64,000 nt of DNA from Pragia fontium DSM 5563 = ATCC 49100 (GTDB lineage Bacteria; Pseudomonadota; Gammaproteobacteria; Enterobacterales; Enterobacteriaceae), in the NCBI RefSeq assembly GCF_900112475.1, contig NZ_FOLW01000007.1, forward strand, positions 153,617 through 217,616, given 5' to 3'. This document shows positions 18,225-28,496 of the stretch, one piece after another; within the stretch, counting starts at the first letter, position 1, and the number at the start of each line of letters is the position of its first letter. Below the pieces are notes generated by a model. The model saw nothing but the letters and a program-made list of their open reading frames with translations, did no database searches and had not been told where the DNA came from. The position numbers and the translations under genes are program-made.

Positions 18225-19391
18225 TTAGACAGTTTTTACCGAAATTGGTTCGCCGTTCATTCGCTTTTTTAACGTACGCTTGGTGCGATCAATCACATCG
18301 CCGGCTAATTGACCACAGGCAGCATCAATATCCTCACCACGAGTTTTACGCACAATCACGGTAAAACCGTATTCCATCAATACCTTAGAGAATCTATCTA
18401 CTCGACTATTGGAGCTGCGACCATAAGGCGCCCCCGGGAACGGGTTCCACGGAATCAGGTTAATTTTCGACGGCGTATCTTTTAAACACTCGGCTAATTG
18501 ATGCGCATGCTCTGTACCATCATTAATATGATCCAGCATCACGTACTCAACGGTCACCCTGCCCTGATTAGCATTGGATTTATCTAAGTACCGACGAACG
18601 GCAGCTAAAAAGGTCTCAATATTATATTTGCGATTGATCGGTACAATATCATCACGAATTTGATCGTTCGGCGCATGCAAAGAAATCGCCAATGCCACAT
18701 CAATCATTTCACCCAGCTTATCAAGCGCCGGAACCACACCGGAGGTTGATAACGTCACCCGACGTTTAGATAAACCAAAGCCAAAGTCATCCAGCATAAT
18801 GTCCATCGCTGGCACCACATTCGTCAAATTCAGCAGGGGTTCGCCCATGCCCATCATCACCACATTGGTAATCGGGCGCTGGCCAGCTACTCTGGCCGGA
18901 CCAATGATTTTAGCCGCACGCCATACTTGACCAATAATTTCAGAAACCCGAAGGTTACGGTTAAATCCCTGTTGAGCCGTTGAACAGAATTTACACTCCA
19001 GAGCACACCCAACCTGAGATGACACACAAAGCGTTGCTCTATCTTCCTCTGGGATATATACCGTTTCAACCTGTTGATCGCCGACAGCAATAGCCCACTT
19101 AATCGTACCATCAGATGAGCGTTGTTCTGTTACCACTTCTGGGGCGCGAATTTCTGCGATTTGTTGCAGCTTGGCACGTAAGACTTTATTAATATCCGTC
19201 ATCTGCTCAAAATCGTCATAACCAAACTGATAAATCCATTTCATTATTTGGTCGGCACGAAACGGCTTTTCGCCAATGGAAGCAAAAAACTCGCGCATTG
19301 CCTGACGATTAAGATCCAGTAAATTAATTTTTTCTGATGGATTAGTCGCGCTGATGCGCTCTTCAGATGACGTAGAAATAGTTGCGGACAT
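18225..19391 (-). CDS. rlmN: 23S rRNA A2503 / tRNA A37 C2-methyltransferase RlmN
   Basis: A radical-SAM methyltransferase that makes m2A at A2503 of 23S rRNA and at A37 of some tRNAs. The CxxxCxxC cluster motif is in '[15 protein letters not shown]', and the mechanistic Cys is in the C-terminal '[11 protein letters not shown]'. The longest frame would add 31 residues. I choose ATG at 19391 ('[12 protein letters not shown]'), with GAGG upstream, which gives 388 aa and fits the E. coli length of about 384. Confidence 0.96.
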   Translation of the reverse strand: MSATISTSSEERISATNPSEKINLLDLNRQAMREFFASIGEKPFRADQIMKWIYQFGYDDFEQMTDINKVLRAKLQQIAEIRAPEVVTEQRSSDGTIKWAIAVGDQQVETVYIPEEDRATLCVSSQVGCALECKFCSTAQQGFNRNLRVSEIIGQVWRAAKIIGPARVAGQRPITNVVMMGMGEPLLNLTNVVPAMDIMLDDFGFGLSKRRVTLSTSGVVPALDKLGEMIDVALAISLHAPNDQIRDDIVPINRKYNIETFLAAVRRYLDKSNANQGRVTVEYVMLDHINDGTEHAHQLAECLKDTPSKINLIPWNPFPGAPYGRSSNSRVDRFSKVLMEYGFTVIVRKTRGEDIDAACGQLAGDVIDRTKRTLKKRMNGEPISVKTV

Positions 19392-19711
19392 ATTAACAAA
19401 GGCCTCGTTATTACACTTTATGGCGCTAGAAAATCTAGAGAAATTAAAGAATGTTAAAATTATACCCTGAAAAGATAAACCCAACAGGGCGTTGTGCCGA
19501 TATATTGTAATGCTTTTAGTTAAAAGTTTCTATGGACATCAGTATAGTAAAAATCAAACCTACGGCCTGACGAAAACGGTTGCACAACCAACGACGGTAT
19601 TAGCACTGATAACCAATGATTTTTACCGCTGCCCCATCACCAATACCCCATGAATCTTTACATTAAAAAAGGCCAGTAACCTGCATTACTGACCTTTTAT
19701 TCAGTGCAAAA
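19392..19711. other. Spacer between ndk and rlmN
   Basis: About 320 bp. Apart from the ndk terminator (19665-19699) and presumably the rlmN promoter, I see no gene or repeat. Confidence 0.4.
19665..19699 (-). terminator. Rho-independent terminator of ndk
   Basis: On the minus strand AAAGGTCAGTAA pairs with TTACTGGCCTTT across a short loop and runs into TTTTTTAATG, 13 bp after the ndk stop. Confidence 0.88.
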
Positions 19712-20143
19712 TTAACCAACCCGTGGGCAGATCTCATCATCACTGAAAAAATAAGCAATTTCACGTGCGGCTGAAGCGGCTGAATCCGAACCGTGTACCG
19801 CATTGGCCGTCATGCTATCCGCATAGTCTGCACGTAATGTACCAGCCAATGCGTTTGCTGGGTTAGTTGCTCCCATCAAATCACGATAGCGCTGCACCGC
19901 ATTTTCACTTTCTAAAACTTGCACAACGACTGGCCCTGATGTCATAAAGTCTAACAGACCATCAAAGAAAGGCTTACCATCATGCTCCGCATAGAAACCA
20001 GCGGCCTGCTCTCTGCTCAGGTGTAACATTTTTGCTGCAACGATCGTGAATCCCGCATTTTCAAAGCGTGAATAAATAGAGCCAATCACATTTTTCGCTA
20101 CTGCATTGGGTTTTAGGATTGAAAAAGTACGTTCAGTAGACAT
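19712..20143 (-). CDS. ndk: Nucleoside-diphosphate kinase
   Basis: Transfers phosphate from NTPs to NDPs through a phosphohistidine. The catalytic His is in '[16 protein letters not shown]', and the N-terminus '[21 protein letters not shown]' is canonical. The open frame continues 24 codons upstream, but ATG 20143 gives exactly 143 aa as in E. coli and follows GAGG about 8 nt upstream. Confidence 0.97.
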   Translation of the reverse strand: MSTERTFSILKPNAVAKNVIGSIYSRFENAGFTIVAAKMLHLSREQAAGFYAEHDGKPFFDGLLDFMTSGPVVVQVLESENAVQRYRDLMGATNPANALAGTLRADYADSMTANAVHGSDSAASAAREIAYFFSDDEICPRVG

Positions 20144-20444
20144 ATTCACCTCTGAGTGATAAATCACCGTTTTATTGTAGTTAAATTTATTCGCTAAATC
20201 ATTGTAGGAGTACATAATTCGCGGCTGATTATACGAGCTGATATTGCACTTGCCTATCTCGGAAGTAACATTTTTTTAAAATAAATCCAACCTAATACAC
20301 ACTTTTGAATAAAGCCCGCATTTACACTAAAAATTGTGCTAAAAAATAACCAGTTCGTACAAGATTGATCGCACTATAATATTACTGAAAACAGCGCGGC
20401 CCAATCATAAGATCGAGCCGCTAAACAACGTTAACCGTAGATAA
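20144..20444. other. Spacer upstream of ndk
   Basis: About 300 bp of AT-rich DNA between pbpC and ndk, presumably holding the ndk promoter and the end of the pbpC transcript. No gene or clear terminator was seen. Confidence 0.35.
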
Positions 20445-22796
20445 TTAATCAAGAATAAAGCTAACGCTGCTGACCTGCCCACTCTCATCCAGTACGCTAA
20501 TCTGATATCGACCAGATGACGTGAGGGTTTTCACCATCGGTTGATCTGCTTCCGTTTCCATCAGCGTTTCACCATTGATAAACCACCAACGCTTACCTCG
20601 CCCACCCTGAGTATCTAAACGCAGATCGAGAGATTGAGTTCCCGGCAGTTTTTTAAGAATTGCGCCTTCTTTCAACCCCAATATCAATAATGGCGGGCTG
20701 GTATCATAGCCAATTGGTGGGCAGGTTTCGTCCCTTGTCGGCAGCCGGCTCGCCCGGCGTTCAGATAACGGCAGCCAAGTTTCCAGCGCGATCGGCCACA
20801 AAGCCAGCCGCTTACTTATCGCACCATGGCAATCCGATGCAACCCGTTTCCCCTGCTCATTAACCCAAAGATTGAGCCAACCACCTATTCCGGTATCCTG
20901 CCCGATAGAAGGCAATGTTGGCGGAATGGTGCCGTCTAAAATCCATGCCTGACGACGCTGACGGCAGTTAGGATCGCCGGCGGGTAAACTCTGCCCCTGA
21001 GGCCAGCAAATTACCGCTCTACTGACCGTCGGTGGACGTGGATCTTTCGGCCAATTTTGTATGGTCTGACTATTACGATTAATCAATAAGTGATTAATCT
21101 GATGCAAAATAGGTACCGCGGTAGCATAGCCGAACTGCCCTGCAACCGGAGTCCCATCCGGACGCCCTACCCAAATACCAATCAAATAACCGCCATTCAT
21201 ACCAATGGTCCACGCATCACGGTAACCGTAGCTGGTACCGGTTTTCCATGCCAACGGAGTAATATCGGAAATTTGATTATCCGGCACCGGACGTGCTTCT
21301 CCGGCCAAAGTACGTCGAACAATCCATGCGGCTCCACGGGAAATCAGTTGCCGTTCGATAAGCGGATCTTCTGGCCGATAACGCAATGCCGCCACTTTAC
21401 CCTGACGAACAAAAGCACTATAACCACTCACCAATTGATCCATCCGCATACCGGTTCCTCCCAAAATCAGCGATAAATTGGGATCGCTGTTGAGAGGAAA
21501 ACGCAGCACGATACCTGCATTACGCATATTACCGGTAAATCGTTTAGGCCCGTAGGCCTCCAAAACTTGAACCGCCGGTAAATTCAGGGAACGAACCAAA
21601 GCATCCGAAGCACTGACCGGCCCACTAAATCCGGTATCAAAATTGCCCGGGCGATAGTCACCAAACTGACGTGGAACATCCTGCAACAGTGATTCCGCAT
21701 GAATCAGGCCATCATCCAGTGCCATGCCATAGGCAAAAGGCTTCAGCGTTGAGCCCGGAGAACGCCAAGCGGTAATCATATCAACGTGACCAAAACGGCT
21801 TTTATCATTGAAATCGGCAGAGCCAATATAGGCTTTTACTGCCATGGTTGAGTGCTCAACCACTAGAATCCCCATTGATGTACTGGGTGGCAACTGACTT
21901 TTCCAGCCCATCACCATATCTTCCAGCCGCCGCTGCAACGCGGCATCAATCGTGGTATGAATCACATCAGATGAACTTTCAGCCAATAAACGACGAGCCA
22001 ACAACGGAGCTAACTGAGGAGCTTGCCGTTCTGCCAGCCATACCGTTTCCTGTTTAATATCGCTAACCCGCTCATGACTCCAGACGCCAAACTCTTCCAG
22101 GCGATCCAGTACTTTATCTCTGGCCTCTTGCGCTCGATCAGGATAGCGATCCGGCCGTAAGCGACTTGGTGCCTGAGGCAAAACCGCTAACAAAGCCGCT
22201 TCAGCACGGGTTAATTCAGACGGCGGTTTATCCAGATAGGCCCAACTGGCCGCGCCAATCCCCTGAAGCGTTCCACCATAAGGCGCCCGATTAATATAAA
22301 TCGTCAGAATCTGATCTTTACTGTAATGCCATTCCAATTGCAGGGTTCGAAAAACCTGGCGCATTTTACCGAGCAAGGTTTTGTTATGGGGTTCAATCAG
22401 ACGGGCAACCTGCATCGACAAGGTACTTCCACCAGAAATGACCCGTTGATTAGTCAGGTTTTGCCATACGGCTCGGCCAATAGAGAGTGGATTAATACCG
22501 GGATGCGAGTAAAACCAGCGGTCTTCATAAGTTAGTAATGCTTCAAGATAGTACGGCGAAACCTGATCCAGAGAAACGGAGTAACGCCACACGCCATCAG
22601 CATCGGCAAAACGCCACAGCGGTGTACCGTCTTCTGCCACCACCACTTTCGCCATTTGCACATCCGGATCGGGCAAAGGCCAAAGCTTATCCGCCAACCA
22701 TAAGCCTACCGCTGACACAGCAACCAATGCCACACTGACAACGGCCAACCTGCGCCAAAAACGTAATGTGAACAATCGAGAAAATAAACTACGCAA
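20445..22796 (-). CDS. pbpC: Penicillin-binding protein 1C
   Basis: A class A PBP: an N-terminal transmembrane anchor (about residues 13-35), a GT51 glycosyltransferase domain ('YEDRWFYSHPGINPLSIGRA', 'GGSTLSMQVARLI'), and a transpeptidase domain with the SxxK Ser in 'PGSTLKPFAYGMAL' and the KTG motif in 'WKTGTSYGYRDAW'. It ends in a BiPBP-C domain ('GTQSLDLRLDTQGG'). It is 783 aa against about 770 in E. coli. It is downstream of yfhM on the same strand, the usual pairing of PbpC with a bacterial alpha-2-macroglobulin; two hairpins and a repeat lie between, so co-transcription is uncertain here. Confidence 0.96.
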   Translation of the reverse strand: MRSLFSRLFTLRFWRRLAVVSVALVAVSAVGLWLADKLWPLPDPDVQMAKVVVAEDGTPLWRFADADGVWRYSVSLDQVSPYYLEALLTYEDRWFYSHPGINPLSIGRAVWQNLTNQRVISGGSTLSMQVARLIEPHNKTLLGKMRQVFRTLQLEWHYSKDQILTIYINRAPYGGTLQGIGAASWAYLDKPPSELTRAEAALLAVLPQAPSRLRPDRYPDRAQEARDKVLDRLEEFGVWSHERVSDIKQETVWLAERQAPQLAPLLARRLLAESSSDVIHTTIDAALQRRLEDMVMGWKSQLPPSTSMGILVVEHSTMAVKAYIGSADFNDKSRFGHVDMITAWRSPGSTLKPFAYGMALDDGLIHAESLLQDVPRQFGDYRPGNFDTGFSGPVSASDALVRSLNLPAVQVLEAYGPKRFTGNMRNAGIVLRFPLNSDPNLSLILGGTGMRMDQLVSGYSAFVRQGKVAALRYRPEDPLIERQLISRGAAWIVRRTLAGEARPVPDNQISDITPLAWKTGTSYGYRDAWTIGMNGGYLIGIWVGRPDGTPVAGQFGYATAVPILHQINHLLINRNSQTIQNWPKDPRPPTVSRAVICWPQGQSLPAGDPNCRQRRQAWILDGTIPPTLPSIGQDTGIGGWLNLWVNEQGKRVASDCHGAISKRLALWPIALETWLPLSERRASRLPTRDETCPPIGYDTSPPLLILGLKEGAILKKLPGTQSLDLRLDTQGGRGKRWWFINGETLMETEADQPMVKTLTSSGRYQISVLDESGQVSSVSFILD

Positions 22797-22835
22797 TTCT
22801 ATTTACTCATTTATCAGAGTGAATCTGAACGATTA

Positions 22836-22863
22836 AAAAGGGCGATCATATAGTCGCCCTTTT
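22836..22863. terminator. Bidirectional hairpin terminator between yfhM and pbpC
   Basis: AAAAGGGCGA pairs with TCGCCCTTTT; in the minus sense it is followed by a run of T. It should reduce read-through from yfhM into pbpC. Confidence 0.8.
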
Positions 22864-22904
22864 GATTGATAACAATCTAGACATATTCAGGCTTCCCATC
22901 GGAA

Positions 22905-22981
22905 GGCTAGGCCCGACGCTCACCAAGACCAAATACATCATATCCTCTAAAAACCGTCATTCCGGCTTTCGCTGGAATGAC
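22905..22981. repeat. Dispersed repeat: GGCTAGGCCCGA motif plus GTCATTCC hairpin
   Basis: The block GGCTAGGCCCGACGCTCACC (22905-22924) recurs with few changes at 63475-63494. About 30 bp later an inverted repeat GTCATTCCGGC-TTTC-GCTGGAATGAC (22956-22981) has relatives at 50271-50296, 63328-63350 and 63562-63585. It is non-coding and looks like a repetitive extragenic palindromic element. Confidence 0.7.
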
Positions 22982-23026
22982 AGGATAGATGGAATAAATA
23001 CATTTAACTGAACGGATTAAGTATAA

Positions 23027-23046
23027 AGGGGCGATATCTATCGCCC
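23027..23046. terminator. Hairpin immediately after yfhM
   Basis: GGGGCGATA-TC-TATCGCCCC with CCTTTATAC following in the minus sense; it starts 11 bp beyond the yfhM stop. The short T-tract makes it a weaker terminator than the hairpin at 22836-22863. Confidence 0.65.
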
Positions 23047-23056
23047 CATTTCAACC

Positions 23057-26000
23057 TTACTTAACCTCTAACTTCGCCGGCGTTGAACCAATCGCATGCC
23101 ACTCAGGCTTATACATCGATTCAACCTGCGGTGCCGGTACGCTATAGCTACCCGGCGTGACTGCCCGCACCAAATAAAGCAGAGTCGCCGAACTATTTCT
23201 ATAGCCGTTCACTTTCACCGCTGCAACATAGCGGTCGTCGCGATATTCCTGATACTGAATCTCTGTGCTCTGCATTTTACTTTGCAGTGACATCAACTCA
23301 CCGGCGCTATCGCCCAGACTGGCGCTGCTGCTGCCAAGATTTTGGTTTTCCAACTCAAACCCTGCCGGTAACAAATCAACCACCAACGCATCATTGACTG
23401 GTTCATCAGCCCAAACGTTAAGATGCACCACCAGCAACTGACCACTCTCAACGTGACTCAGCGACGCAACAGAACCATCCAAATTCAGGTACTGACGCTC
23501 AATGTGCAATTTATTGCTCATTGGCGCAGGTTGTTTCAATGGATAACCCATCACATCAATGCGTGGATATACCGTAACGCTACCGGTATTCGCCAACGTG
23601 ATACCCTTAGCTAACTGGTTAGCATCATAGGTATAAGAAACCGATTTCGTTTCTTCCAGAGATTTACTGTCGGCACCGGACACCTTCACTTCCCACTCCG
23701 CTGACTGCCGATTTTGCAGATCGCGGCCGGCCAGATAAACCGAATTACGTTCCTGTGTTGACAGATAACGGGTGGAAGACAGTGCATCAGATAATGCCAG
23801 TAAAGCGCTATCCTGCTGTTGAGGTAATAGATGATATTCATGTAATAGCGACAAAATTAACGCGTTATCACGCAAGTTACTGCCGTAATCGCCCAACCAA
23901 ACCTTACGATTCGCGCCACCCATGGCCACACCTTGCTGAATAGCCTGCTCAGCCTTTGGCATATCCCCCATCAGTTGTAGCGCAATACCGAGCTGCACCA
24001 ACGGCAATCCGGACATCGCCTCGCTACGGCGGTCATACAGTTGACGCAATGCACCTAATGAAGCCTGCTGCTGGCTCGCCAACACCAATCCGGCATAAGC
24101 CTGTACCGCAAACTTAGCACCATTAGTCGCTGCACTATTGTTGGTATAACGCACGTCGATCTGATTGCGATCCTGTAGATAACGCAGCAAACGCTGATTG
24201 GCTTTCTTCAGTGCATCTTCCTGTACTGAATACCCCTGCTCACGAGCACGAATCAGGAAGTCAGTAACATAAGCCGTCAGCCAATACTCTTCATAGCCTT
24301 CACGCTCCCACAGAGAGAAGCTGCCATTATCTTTCTGCATACCCAACAGACGTTCAATACCAATATTGATATTGTGGCGACGTACTTCATCGGTATCGCT
24401 CTTAATACCCAATGCGGACAGTTGAGCCTGATTACTGTACAGCGACGGGAATAAACCACTGGTGGTTTGTTCTAAACAACCATACGGATAAGCAAACAGT
24501 TCACGAATATGCTGAGCCACGTTCAATGGCGGCGTGGCCGTCAAGGACATTTGGCCTTCAATTGTTGGCGTGGCCAAACCTTGCATCGCATCAGGTGGTA
24601 ACACCCAATTTTGCCCAGAACGCAGTGCCAAAGCATAACTATTGGTTTGCGCTGGTGTTGCTGGTCGAACACCCAATGTCCAATGACGCTCAAAAGCGGT
24701 TGTCGGTTCACCAGGCAATACCAGACCATTGATCCTAACGGTAATATCCCCCTGACCAAAGCCCTGCTGTGCCTCAATCGGAATACTTAACGTTTGACGC
24801 TGGCCTTTAGTCAGCTTCACGCTTTGTTTAGCACTAGCGGTTAGCTTAACCAGCCCTTTGGTCTCAATCGTCACATCCAACGTTTGAGCGCCATCGGTCA
24901 GATTGCTTAAATCCAACGCCAAAATACTGCGGTCACCGCCGGCAATAAAGCGCGGCATCGACAGTTCAGCAATCAATGGCGCCGCAACGATGATTTTTCT
25001 CTCAGCGCTACCGAACTCCTCATCACTCCAAGCCTGCGCCATTAAACGCAGCTCACCATTGAAGTCAGGGATCGGCATCTGGATTTCACCTTCGCCTTTA
25101 TCATTGAGCACCACAGGCATGGCCTGCTGTGCCACAATTTTAACCACGGTTACCGGCTTTTTGCCCCCGCGGGAAAGACCATCGTCTTCACCATCACCAC
25201 CGAAGCTAAGTTTTGCCGTTTTACCTTTACCTTCAATCAATTGACCGTAAATATCCATCTGGTCAACGCTATAGCGCTTACGTCCAAAGAAGGCTTCATA
25301 AGGATCTGGCGTCACAAAGTTAGTAATATTCAATACGCCACTATCAACCGCAGACATCAGTACATTAATCGATTTCGGCAGTTCACCATCCTTCACTGAG
25401 GCTTTTACCTTAACCGTTAACGTCTGGTTAGGGCGCATACGATCCGGCGCATCCAGCGTTAATGCTATTTTGCGGTTTTCATCAACCAGCGGCAGATGCA
25501 ATAAACCTACCGCACGTTTTGGCGTCGCCTGTTGGGTTTTATCCCCCGGACGAACCACCAACGCACTCAGATAAAGATCGTGACGGTTCCATTCCTCATT
25601 AATTGGCACCTCGAAATTAGCGCCACCAACCGGCACTTCAATTTCTTTCCACCACAGAGGGCCATCACTCGACTCCAGCATCAGGTAGCCTTTACCTGCG
25701 GTTGGCGCTTCAACGTGAAGTTTAACTTTATCACCCGGTTTATAAGCCGGTTTATCCAACTTCAGTTTGACCTGATCCGGACGCAGTGCACCGGTACCGT
25801 CGGTATTATCTTGCCAGCTATAGCCAGCCCAAAAACGCAGGCTACTAATCATCCCGCTGTGTGGATCTTCTACCTCAAGCCGATAAGAGCCCCACTCAAC
25901 CAGATAATTGACTTTCGCTACCTGCTCGGCATTGATGTTGATCGTTTCTTGATTGATCACCAGATCTTTCTGATCGTAGCGAGAACTCCAACCGTCGCTG

Positions 26001-28009
26001 GATGACCATTCCCAATAGTAATCACGGCGTTCACGAATTAAACGCACGTTTAAATCCTTGGCCGCCAGCTTATGGCCTTGCACATCGGCATAGACAATAT
26101 CAAATCCCGCTAAACTGTCGGCATCGACGGTAAACTGCGGCTTATAGCTATTGGTTTTATAATCGTAGGTTTCTTTTCTACTAAATAGCGGACGGATACC
26201 CGGCATAGTATCAGCAGGCCAGATAGCCTGTTCTGCACGACGGGTCACCGGACGACCGCCGGACTCCATCAGGCTAGCCTGGATAATCACCTTCATCGGT
26301 GATTTGCTCTCTTTCCAGACGCTTGGCACCGTAATACTGGTTAAGCCTTCTTCGTCTAACTTAAGATCAAATTCATCCAGTGAACGACTCAGGTTAGTCT
26401 CCAGAATTGAGCCAAACTCGTAACCCGGCAGTTTAGCTACGGCGTCACGAGCCGGACGCAGGAACATTTGCCCTTGTAGGCGGTTACCGGCAGCCGGTGC
26501 ACCGTAAAGATAACGTCCGGTAGCATCAAATGTGATTTCCTGAGTTGGTGCAACTGGCACCTCCTCAACGGACTTCAGCTCCAGCGCCATACGCTCAGGC
26601 AAGAAGTCTTCCACTTTGAATTTATAGAAGCGAGGTTGTTTATCACCCAAATTAAAACGCAATGACCATTCACCGGTTGGCGCATTATTTGAGATATCGT
26701 ACTGGAATTGATAGAAACCATTTTTCTTTGGTTGCCAAACAAAGCTGCGCGTTACCTGATTATCCGGCTTCAGCACATCCACTTTAATAGGCTGGTCTGG
26801 CAATGCTGCGCCGTCGGAATCGCGCAGCAGGCCGTTAACAATCAGGGTTTCCCCCGGACGGTAGAGATCCCGTGGACCAAAAGCAAAAAACTGGGTGGCA
26901 TAACCTTCTGGCCCGGCGATATCAAACTCGGACAGGTCGAGGGCAGCTTTACTTAAATCAATCAGGCTGGTTTGACCATCTTTAGTGGCCAACATGATTT
27001 TAGCTTTGTCATCTTTAATCAGTTGAGCATGACCGTCAGACGATGTTTTAGCCTGCGTTAATGAGTTACCTTTTTCGTCAAACAGCTCAACTTTTACACC
27101 TGAGATGCCTTCACCGCCTTCCAGGGCTTGGGTAAATACATCCAGACGATCGTGATAACGGTGTAAAGAAATACCAATATCACTCAACGTGAACAGCGTA
27201 ACTGGATTACTATATTGGTAAGTACCGGCTTCCTGCATCATCGCGACGTATACGCCCGGCTGTTGCAGCTCTTTGATACTGTTTAGTGGCAGCAACACCT
27301 GCTCACGAGTATTACGCTGTGGATTCAGGTCAAAACGACCGGTATAAGCTAAATCGGTTTTCTTCAAAAACTGCTGAGACTCCCAGTACCCTTTGGCACC
27401 GGTACCTTCCCATTCAGCTAAAAAAGAAGAGAGGAATTCAGGTTTAATGCGGAAGAAATTAACGTCAACTTTATTAACGTTAAGGGCGATCACCGGCAAT
27501 CCGGTAATTACCTTACTCGGTAATAACGAACCGCGGCTGGCAAAACCAATAGAAGGTTCAATATTACGCGTTGTCAGCTTTTGGCTTAACTCTTTATCCA
27601 GCTTGGTTCCATTTACACCAAGTAGATTTTTATCAACGTTAAGAATCAGTTTACGCGCAGGCTCCAGATGACGCAGGCGCAGTTCCATCATATTGTCAGA
27701 AAGCTCCCATGCCCCATCAACCTTACCGCTACTTTCATCGATTAAATTCAGTAGCGATGAGAAATTTTGGTTGGCCGCAACCGGAATAGAAAACGTCACC
27801 ACCATCGCGCTGGCTCCGTCCAGTTGTACTTCCGATGCATCCAGAATAGTGAATGCCTTACCAGCATAACGGGCGGCTAATTGTTCATTAGTTTGAGGTG
27901 CCTGACCGTTCGAAGCCGGTGCCGCATAAAGTGGTAAAGATGCAAATCCAAGACATGAGGCTAAAAGTAGACCCTTTAACCCCCAAAAATCAGAACTTCC
28001 CTGACGCAT
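23057..28009 (-). CDS. yfhM: Bacterial alpha-2-macroglobulin YfhM
   Basis: A giant protease-trapping protein thought to protect the cell envelope together with PbpC. It shows MG-type beta domains, the thioester motif Cys-Leu-Glu-Gln in 'YPYGCLEQTTSGLFPS', and the alpha-helical toroid domain around it ('SLWEREGYEEYWLTAYVTDF'). Sequence blocks 'VQLDGA', 'SIGFASRGSLLP' and 'LYRPGETLIVNGLLRD' match E. coli YfhM. It is 1650 aa, as expected. The N-terminus is odd: hydrophobic residues continue beyond a possible lipobox 'LASC' (Cys19) to 'PLYAAPASN'. It might therefore be cleaved by signal peptidase I and be soluble in the periplasm, where E. coli YfhM is a lipoprotein. Confidence 0.96.
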   Translation of the reverse strand: MRQGSSDFWGLKGLLLASCLGFASLPLYAAPASNGQAPQTNEQLAARYAGKAFTILDASEVQLDGASAMVVTFSIPVAANQNFSSLLNLIDESSGKVDGAWELSDNMMELRLRHLEPARKLILNVDKNLLGVNGTKLDKELSQKLTTRNIEPSIGFASRGSLLPSKVITGLPVIALNVNKVDVNFFRIKPEFLSSFLAEWEGTGAKGYWESQQFLKKTDLAYTGRFDLNPQRNTREQVLLPLNSIKELQQPGVYVAMMQEAGTYQYSNPVTLFTLSDIGISLHRYHDRLDVFTQALEGGEGISGVKVELFDEKGNSLTQAKTSSDGHAQLIKDDKAKIMLATKDGQTSLIDLSKAALDLSEFDIAGPEGYATQFFAFGPRDLYRPGETLIVNGLLRDSDGAALPDQPIKVDVLKPDNQVTRSFVWQPKKNGFYQFQYDISNNAPTGEWSLRFNLGDKQPRFYKFKVEDFLPERMALELKSVEEVPVAPTQEITFDATGRYLYGAPAAGNRLQGQMFLRPARDAVAKLPGYEFGSILETNLSRSLDEFDLKLDEEGLTSITVPSVWKESKSPMKVIIQASLMESGGRPVTRRAEQAIWPADTMPGIRPLFSRKETYDYKTNSYKPQFTVDADSLAGFDIVYADVQGHKLAAKDLNVRLIRERRDYYWEWSSSDGWSSRYDQKDLVINQETININAEQVAKVNYLVEWGSYRLEVEDPHSGMISSLRFWAGYSWQDNTDGTGALRPDQVKLKLDKPAYKPGDKVKLHVEAPTAGKGYLMLESSDGPLWWKEIEVPVGGANFEVPINEEWNRHDLYLSALVVRPGDKTQQATPKRAVGLLHLPLVDENRKIALTLDAPDRMRPNQTLTVKVKASVKDGELPKSINVLMSAVDSGVLNITNFVTPDPYEAFFGRKRYSVDQMDIYGQLIEGKGKTAKLSFGGDGEDDGLSRGGKKPVTVVKIVAQQAMPVVLNDKGEGEIQMPIPDFNGELRLMAQAWSDEEFGSAERKIIVAAPLIAELSMPRFIAGGDRSILALDLSNLTDGAQTLDVTIETKGLVKLTASAKQSVKLTKGQRQTLSIPIEAQQGFGQGDITVRINGLVLPGEPTTAFERHWTLGVRPATPAQTNSYALALRSGQNWVLPPDAMQGLATPTIEGQMSLTATPPLNVAQHIRELFAYPYGCLEQTTSGLFPSLYSNQAQLSALGIKSDTDEVRRHNINIGIERLLGMQKDNGSFSLWEREGYEEYWLTAYVTDFLIRAREQGYSVQEDALKKANQRLLRYLQDRNQIDVRYTNNSAATNGAKFAVQAYAGLVLASQQQASLGALRQLYDRRSEAMSGLPLVQLGIALQLMGDMPKAEQAIQQGVAMGGANRKVWLGDYGSNLRDNALILSLLHEYHLLPQQQDSALLALSDALSSTRYLSTQERNSVYLAGRDLQNRQSAEWEVKVSGADSKSLEETKSVSYTYDANQLAKGITLANTGSVTVYPRIDVMGYPLKQPAPMSNKLHIERQYLNLDGSVASLSHVESGQLLVVHLNVWADEPVNDALVVDLLPAGFELENQNLGSSSASLGDSAGELMSLQSKMQSTEIQYQEYRDDRYVAAVKVNGYRNSSATLLYLVRAVTPGSYSVPAPQVESMYKPEWHAIGSTPAKLEVK

Positions 28010-28496
28010 AAGCGATTCTCTCTGAAATAATTGGAATAAATATTAAGCTATTTTAGCCGCTATACGATTTAAAAACATCCACTAAATACTACACTAAGCC
28101 GTTAATAAGAACATTATCAAGGCTTAAAAAACACCCTTTCATCGTAAAAAAAACCTTAGAGTCCGTTTAATTCATATCGGCACGCTCAAAACAGGCCTTT
28201 TGATAGCCATAGGCCATATCATAAGCGCCATACGAATATGTCCACCTTTAGACTAAAGCCGAAATAACAACCATTTTTCAAAACAGCTTAAGTAAATAAA
28301 AATAATCCATTATTAAAAATAAATAAACCAACAAGCTCGCTTACCCAGGGAATAACTTATTTTAATAAATTTCACTTTCACCCTTTATCACGTCATGTTA
28401 AAAAACAAATAAAAATCAATGGCTTTTATAAAAAACAGTTACTCACGGATGTCATTAAAGAAAAATTCATTCACGGAAAAATAAGGGAATAAATAC
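28010..28496. other. AT-rich spacer upstream of yfhM and the DUF1795 gene
   Basis: About 490 bp between divergent genes, visibly more AT-rich than the flanks from ~28240. No ORF with a credible start and no clear repeat was found. It presumably holds the promoters of both genes. Confidence 0.4.
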
